From Hymenobacter latericoloratus (lineage in GTDB: Bacteria; Bacteroidota; Bacteroidia; Cytophagales; Hymenobacteraceae): a stretch of DNA of 64,000 bases. Each line of letters opens with the position of its first letter. Position 1 is the first letter of the stretch. Positions 60,240 to 64,000 of this stretch are shown one piece after another. The DNA is taken from contig NZ_JACHNV010000002.1 of assembly GCF_014199535.1 (NCBI RefSeq), positions 124,001 through 188,000 of the forward strand. The letters are read 5' to 3'. The notes beneath the pieces were generated by a model that had not been told where the DNA came from, ran no database searches, and saw nothing but the letters and a program-made list of their open reading frames with translations. The translations under genes were made by a program, and so were the position numbers.

Positions 60240-62051
60240 TCACGCCGCCGTATCCTCCACCTCGTCCCCATCATCTACCAACACGCGGGCCAGCTTCTCG
60301 ATGTTGAGGCTGCGGGCGGAGGCGTCGAAGATTTCGCGGTAGGTGCCGCGCCGGTCGTAGAGCTGCTCGTGGGTGCCGCTTTCCACCATGCGGCCCTGCT
60401 TCATCACGTAAATACAGTCAGCATCCACAATCTGGGCCAGGGAGTGGGAGATGATGACCACCGTGCGGCCCTGCTTGATGGCGTCGAGGGAGTTTTTGAT
60501 TTGCTCGGTGGCAATGGCGTCCAGCGAGGCGGTGGGCTCGTCGAGGAAGATGATGGGCGGGTTTTTCAGAAATAGCCTCGCAATGGCAATGCGCTGCTGC
60601 TGCCCGCCCGAGAGCTGCTGGGCGTCGCTCTGGTAGCCCTTGGGCAGGCCCATGATTTGCTCGTGCAGGTAGGCCTGCTTGGCCGCCTGCTGAATCTGCT
60701 CCGGGGTGGCGTCCATCAGTCCGTAGCGGATGTTCTCCTCAATGGTGCCCTTGAAGATGTGGTTTTTCTGCAGCACCAGCCCAATGTGCTGGCGCAGGGC
60801 GTGGGTGTCGTAGTCAGAGAGGGGCTGGCCATCCAGCAGCATTTTGCCGTGGTCGGGGGCGTAGAACTTGCAGAGCAGGTTGATGATGGTGCTTTTGCCG
60901 GCCCCGCTCAGGCCCACCAGCGCCGTAGTTTTGCCCGCTTCAATGGTCAGGCACACGTCGTGCAGGGCCTGGGTGCCGCTGGGGTAGGTGAAATCTACGT
61001 TGCAGATATCGAAGGTGCCCCGCAGGTGCGCCGGCTGCAGGGTGCCGGTCGGCTCGGTGGCGTTTTCCGCGTCCAGAATATCGAAGAACCCCTCGGAGTA
61101 CGTGAGGGCGTCGTTCATCTCGTCGTAGATGCGGTGCAGCTGCCGGATGGGCGCCGACACGTTATTGAACAGCAGAATATGGAACATGATGGCCCCGATG
61201 CTGATTTGCCTATCCAGCACGAGGTAGGCCGTCAGGATGATGATGAGCACTACCCCAATCTGCTCGGTGAAGGTTTTGAGGCCGTCGTAGAGGAAGTTGG
61301 TTTTGCGCGTTTCCAGCTGGGCCCGCTGCAGCGCGTCCTGCTGCTGGTTCTGCTTCTGAGCTTCATAGTCTTCGCGCACAAAGCTCTTGATGACTACCGC
61401 CGAATCGATGAGGTTTACGAGGCCCTGGCTGCGGGCTTCGCGCAGGCCGCGCAGGGCCCGGCGGGTGCCGTTGAGCCGGTCGGCCTGGCGGTAGCTGAGC
61501 CAGAAATACACCGGCAGCACCGCCACGGCCACCAGCCCCACGTACACGTTGGCCGTGAACATGACCACCAGGGCCACGATGGAATTGGCGAACAGGGGCA
61601 GAATGTCGATAAAGAAATTCTGCACCAGCTTCATCAGGCTCTCCACGCCCCGGTCGATGCGCGTCTGCAGCTTGCCGGTCTGGTTGCCGGTGTCGGCGTA
61701 GAAGCCGAGCTGGTAGCCCACCACCCGCTGCACCGCGTCGTGCATGAGCCGGCTCGACACGTTGATGCGGATTTTCTCCCCGTAAAACTTCTGCCCGAAC
61801 TGAATGAAGGTGTTGATGATTTCCTTGCCCAGCAGCAGCCCGCTCACCAGCAGCAGCAGGGGCATACCGGCCGCCAGCGTGGCATTGCGGTTGAGTAGGC
61901 CCTGTACCGTATCCACGGTGTAGCGCAGCACAAACGGGTTTACCTGGGCCGCGAGGGAGCCCACCAGCGTAAGCAGCAGCGTGGCAAGTACCAGCCCCCG
62001 GTAGGGCCGCACGTACGGAAACAGGCGCTTTATTATCTCCCAGAGGCTCAT
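60240..62051 (-). CDS. MsbA-like ABC exporter (fused membrane and ATPase domains)
   Basis: This 603-residue half-transporter works as a homodimer. Six transmembrane segments span about residues 15-310 (LVLATLLLTLVGSLAAQ, LLLLVSGLLLGKEIINTF, ILPLFANSIVALVVMFTANVYV and on). The ATPase has Walker A GLSGAGKST (near residue 385), signature LSGGQQQR, Walker B IIFLDEPTAS and switch His in VIISHS. It may flip lipids or export drugs; the substrate is unknown. The 3' end abuts the REP/RAYT cassette. Confidence 0.94.
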   Translation of the reverse strand: MSLWEIIKRLFPYVRPYRGLVLATLLLTLVGSLAAQVNPFVLRYTVDTVQGLLNRNATLAAGMPLLLLVSGLLLGKEIINTFIQFGQKFYGEKIRINVSSRLMHDAVQRVVGYQLGFYADTGNQTGKLQTRIDRGVESLMKLVQNFFIDILPLFANSIVALVVMFTANVYVGLVAVAVLPVYFWLSYRQADRLNGTRRALRGLREARSQGLVNLIDSAVVIKSFVREDYEAQKQNQQQDALQRAQLETRKTNFLYDGLKTFTEQIGVVLIIILTAYLVLDRQISIGAIMFHILLFNNVSAPIRQLHRIYDEMNDALTYSEGFFDILDAENATEPTGTLQPAHLRGTFDICNVDFTYPSGTQALHDVCLTIEAGKTTALVGLSGAGKSTIINLLCKFYAPDHGKMLLDGQPLSDYDTHALRQHIGLVLQKNHIFKGTIEENIRYGLMDATPEQIQQAAKQAYLHEQIMGLPKGYQSDAQQLSGGQQQRIAIARLFLKNPPIIFLDEPTASLDAIATEQIKNSLDAIKQGRTVVIISHSLAQIVDADCIYVMKQGRMVESGTHEQLYDRRGTYREIFDASARSLNIEKLARVLVDDGDEVEDTAA

Positions 62052-62166
62052 CAGGTCGTTCGGGGCTAGGTGAGGGGTAGCCGGTTAGACGAGCGTAGGG
62101 AGGTAGGGGTTATTTTGGGGTAGGCAGAGCGAACGGCAGGCAGAACGCAGCGAAGTATGACGGGTT

Positions 62167-62307
62167 TCATTCCACTACCGCGTAGTGCTGCATTTCCTGA
62201 ACGCTCTGGTAAAACGGCTTCACTAGCTGAAAAAAGGCCCTAAACTCCAGGCTCTTGCGGAAGCCGTTCAGGTGCCTGATCAGCCGCTTGTGTGAGCAGG
62301 AGCCAAT
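62167..62307 (-). other. In-frame 46-codon extension after the RsbQ-like stop codon
   Basis: Directly after the TAG of the RsbQ-like gene (62308-62310) the same frame stays open for 46 codons to a TGA. It encodes protein-like sequence such as KRLIRHLNGFRKSLEFRAFF and QLVKPFYQSVQEMQHYAVVE. It has no start codon. It is either the remnant of a second gene or, less likely, a readthrough tail. The rest of 62052-62307 holds no gene. Confidence 0.4.
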
Positions 62308-63105
62308 CTAGGCAACCATGAAGTGCTCCATAGCGTCCAGTGTTTCCGTTGGGGCACTCACGTGGGGGCAGTGCCCCGATACGGGCAGCGTGACCAGGGT
62401 AGAATCGGGGATGGTGGCCCGCAGGTATTCGCCTACCTCCTGCGGGGCCACAAAGTCCTGCGCGCATTGCACCAGCAGGCAGGGCACGCGCAGGCGGGCT
62501 ACGTCCGGGCGATTATCCGAGAGGAAAGTGACGCGGGCAAACTGCCGGGCAATGGCCGGATCGTTCTGGCAGAAGCTGTGCGTCATTTCCACTGTCAGCG
62601 AAGGCCGGTCGGGGTTGCCCATAATGAAAGGCACAAACGAATCAGCCCAGCCCACATAGTCCTTCTCCATGAAGGCCAGCATGTCCTCAATGTCTTGCCG
62701 CTCAAAGCCCCCGTGATACCCTTCCTCGTTGAGGTAGCAGGGCGAAGGACACAGCAGCAGCAGCCGCTCAAAAGCCTCGGGTTCCTGAATGGCGGCCAGC
62801 ACCCCAATCATGGCGCCCACGGAGTGGCCCACCAAAATGGTTTGCTCCAGCTGCAACTGGTGGCAGATGTCCAGCACGTCCTGCGCGTAGCCTTCCAGAG
62901 ACGCGTATTTCTTCGGATCATAGGCCGTCGTGTCAGAGAGGCCCGCGCCTACGTGGTCGAAGAGCACCAGCTGATACTGGGCGGAAAATGCCGGCAGGAT
63001 GTAGCGCCAGATGCTTTGGTCGCATCCGAAGCCATTCACGAAAAGCAACGTCTGAGCGCCTTGCCCGATAACCCGGACGTTGTTGCGCTTTAGCACATTT
63101 ACCAT
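62308..63105 (-). CDS. RsbQ-like alpha/beta hydrolase
   Basis: This 265-residue protein closely matches the RsbQ/KAI2-D14 type: VLKRNNVRVIGQG at the start, NGFGCDQSIW (oxyanion side), LFDHVGAGLSD, VGHSVGA (Ser95), CPSPCYLNEEGYHGGFERQDI, then QCAQDFVAP (Asp) and SGHCPHVSAP (His). RsbQ works with the RsbP phosphatase in Bacillus; no rsbP-like gene is visible here. It should be a cytosolic hydrolase or small-molecule sensor. A GTG at 63117 is an alternative start. Confidence 0.9.
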   Translation of the reverse strand: MVNVLKRNNVRVIGQGAQTLLFVNGFGCDQSIWRYILPAFSAQYQLVLFDHVGAGLSDTTAYDPKKYASLEGYAQDVLDICHQLQLEQTILVGHSVGAMIGVLAAIQEPEAFERLLLLCPSPCYLNEEGYHGGFERQDIEDMLAFMEKDYVGWADSFVPFIMGNPDRPSLTVEMTHSFCQNDPAIARQFARVTFLSDNRPDVARLRVPCLLVQCAQDFVAPQEVGEYLRATIPDSTLVTLPVSGHCPHVSAPTETLDAMEHFMVA

Positions 63106-63328
63106 GGGGCAGAACACATAAAGAAAGAGCAGAAGCAGTATATAAGAATATCTATAGAATAAGTCAAAGAATTACCAAAATAGGAAGCCACCCTACGCAA
63201 GAATCCCCGGCCCGTGCGTGAGTGCAGATGCAGCGTAGCGCCTACATGGGGGTAGCCTTTCTGCCGCGTATCCGTACAGAAACAGAGCCCGGTTTTGGTC
63301 TTTGGTCAGGTTGTATGGTTTATACAGT

Positions 63329-64000
63329 ATGGAAGAGAAAGAGTTGAAGGAAACAGGACTTGGGGCGCCACTTAGTCGGGTTGATGGCCGGGCCAAAGTA
63401 ACGGGCCAGGCCCGCTACGCCGCCGAGCACGCCGTACCCGGGGTGGTACACGGCGTGCTGGTGACCAGTGCCATTGCCAAGGGCCGAATGATACACCTGG
63501 ATACCCGCGCCGCCGAAAAAGCGCCCGGTGTGCTGGCCGTGCTTACTTACCGCAACTCGCCCGGCGTGCCCGCCTACCAGGATGCCAAGGCCAACAACAA
63601 CCCCCGCCTGGCAGGCCAGGAGCACCGCGTATTCCACGACGAGCAGATTCATTTCAGCAACCAGCCCGTAGCCCTGGCCATTGCCGACACGCTGGAGCAC
63701 GCCCAGCACGCCGCCGAGCTGGTGCGGGTGCAGTACCAGGCGGCCGCGCCCGAAACCGACCTGCTTGCCCACCGTAGCCGAGGCCGGAAGCCCCAACAGG
63801 CTGAGGACTACCAGCGGGGCCAGGCCAATGCCTACCAGCAGGCCCCCGTGCGCCTGGAGCAGGAATACCGCACCGCCGTGCAGGTGCACAACCCCCTGGA
63901 GGCCCACGCCGCCATTGCCCACTGGGACGGCCCCAAGCTGGTGGTGTACAACAAAACCCAGGCACCGGCCCTGGCCAAGCAGGACCTGCGGCGTATGTTT
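63329..64000 (+). CDS. Molybdenum hydroxylase large subunit (xanthine dehydrogenase/aldehyde oxidase family), 3' end outside the window
   Basis: From an ATG at 63329 the frame is open for 224 codons to the window edge. The N-terminal PLSRVDGRAKVTGQARYAAEH and VVHGVLVTSAIAKGRM are the a/b hammerhead opening of YagR/PaoC-type molybdopterin-binding subunits. DEQIHFSNQPVALAIADTLEHAQHAA and VHNPLEAHAAIAHWDG (near 190) follow. It would hydroxylate aldehydes or heterocycles with the molybdenum cofactor. The small FeS and FAD subunits are not in the window and would lie downstream, if present. Confidence 0.88.
   Translation, partial: MEEKELKETGLGAPLSRVDGRAKVTGQARYAAEHAVPGVVHGVLVTSAIAKGRMIHLDTRAAEKAPGVLAVLTYRNSPGVPAYQDAKANNNPRLAGQEHRVFHDEQIHFSNQPVALAIADTLEHAQHAAELVRVQYQAAAPETDLLAHRSRGRKPQQAEDYQRGQANAYQQAPVRLEQEYRTAVQVHNPLEAHAAIAHWDGPKLVVYNKTQAPALAKQDLRRMF

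Noticed and set aside
60657..61898. A 413-codon plus-strand ORF opposite the MsbA-like gene
   Set aside because: The Walker and signature motifs are on the minus strand; this frame is Val/His/Gln-rich filler.
1..64000. CRISPR array, tRNA, rRNA or prophage
   Set aside because: No regularly spaced direct repeats, cloverleaf-like sequences, rRNA signatures or phage structural genes were seen. The repeats present are inverted and scattered.

Overview
The window looks like a chromosomal segment of a GC-rich member of the Bacteroidota, most likely Hymenobacter or a close relative (Cytophagales). The evidence is Bacteroidota-type promoter boxes (TAnnTTTG) in front of many genes, bacillithiol synthase BshA, a PorD-like DUF4835 protein, a GLPGLI protein beside a TonB-type receptor, a NagZ-like GH3 domain fused to a beta-lactamase-type domain, and several signal peptides ending in AQ/AQA. 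I saw no rRNA, tRNA, CRISPR array, prophage or integron. Both ends of the window cut genes.

Layout. 1-2 kb: a truncated polytopic membrane protein and a secreted TPR protein on the minus strand. 2-10 kb: M42 peptidase, membrane pyrophosphatase HppA, then a housekeeping run hpt, adk, obg, grpE, dnaJ. 10.3-14.9 kb: an ECF sigma factor overlapping a membrane protein, an ABC-2 exporter pair and a ChaN-like protein. 15-24 kb: a conserved hypothetical, glpD, a GNAT pseudogene, and a carbohydrate-related run (esterase, GH97 alpha-glycosidase, DUF1080 protein), then a penicillin acylase homologue. 24-30 kb: an ErpA-type Fe-S carrier, DUF7935 protein, bshA, a small secreted protein and the GH3/beta-lactamase fusion. 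30-36 kb: mutL, two rhomboid proteases, mdh. 36-40 kb: a TonB-type receptor, an AT-rich GLPGLI gene and a small Cys-containing exported peptide. 40-50 kb: tilS, an OstA-like LPS-transport protein, bamD, rpoZ, coaC and coaB as separate genes, porD-like, recN, fabI. 50-58.8 kb: outer-membrane proteins, a CYP152-type peroxygenase, two pectinesterases around a porin, and small regulatory-type proteins. 59-60.2 kb: a barstar homologue and a REP-associated transposase (RAYT) between pairs of REP palindromes. 60.2-64 kb: an MsbA-like ABC exporter, an RsbQ-like hydrolase and the 5' end of a molybdenum hydroxylase large subunit.

The genes mix core functions (nucleotide salvage, chaperones, ribosome-associated GTPase, mismatch and recombination repair, CoA synthesis, fatty acid synthesis, envelope assembly) with accessory envelope and carbohydrate functions. 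Intergenic regions carry many long, often perfect inverted repeats. At least two overlap a neighbouring stop codon, and several share a GTCATnCnGAG-like core. The most system-like candidates are the RAYT/REP cassette at 59.4-60.2 kb and the peptide/GLPGLI/TonB-receptor cluster at 36.1-40.0 kb. Every functional statement is from reading the sequence; no database search was run.
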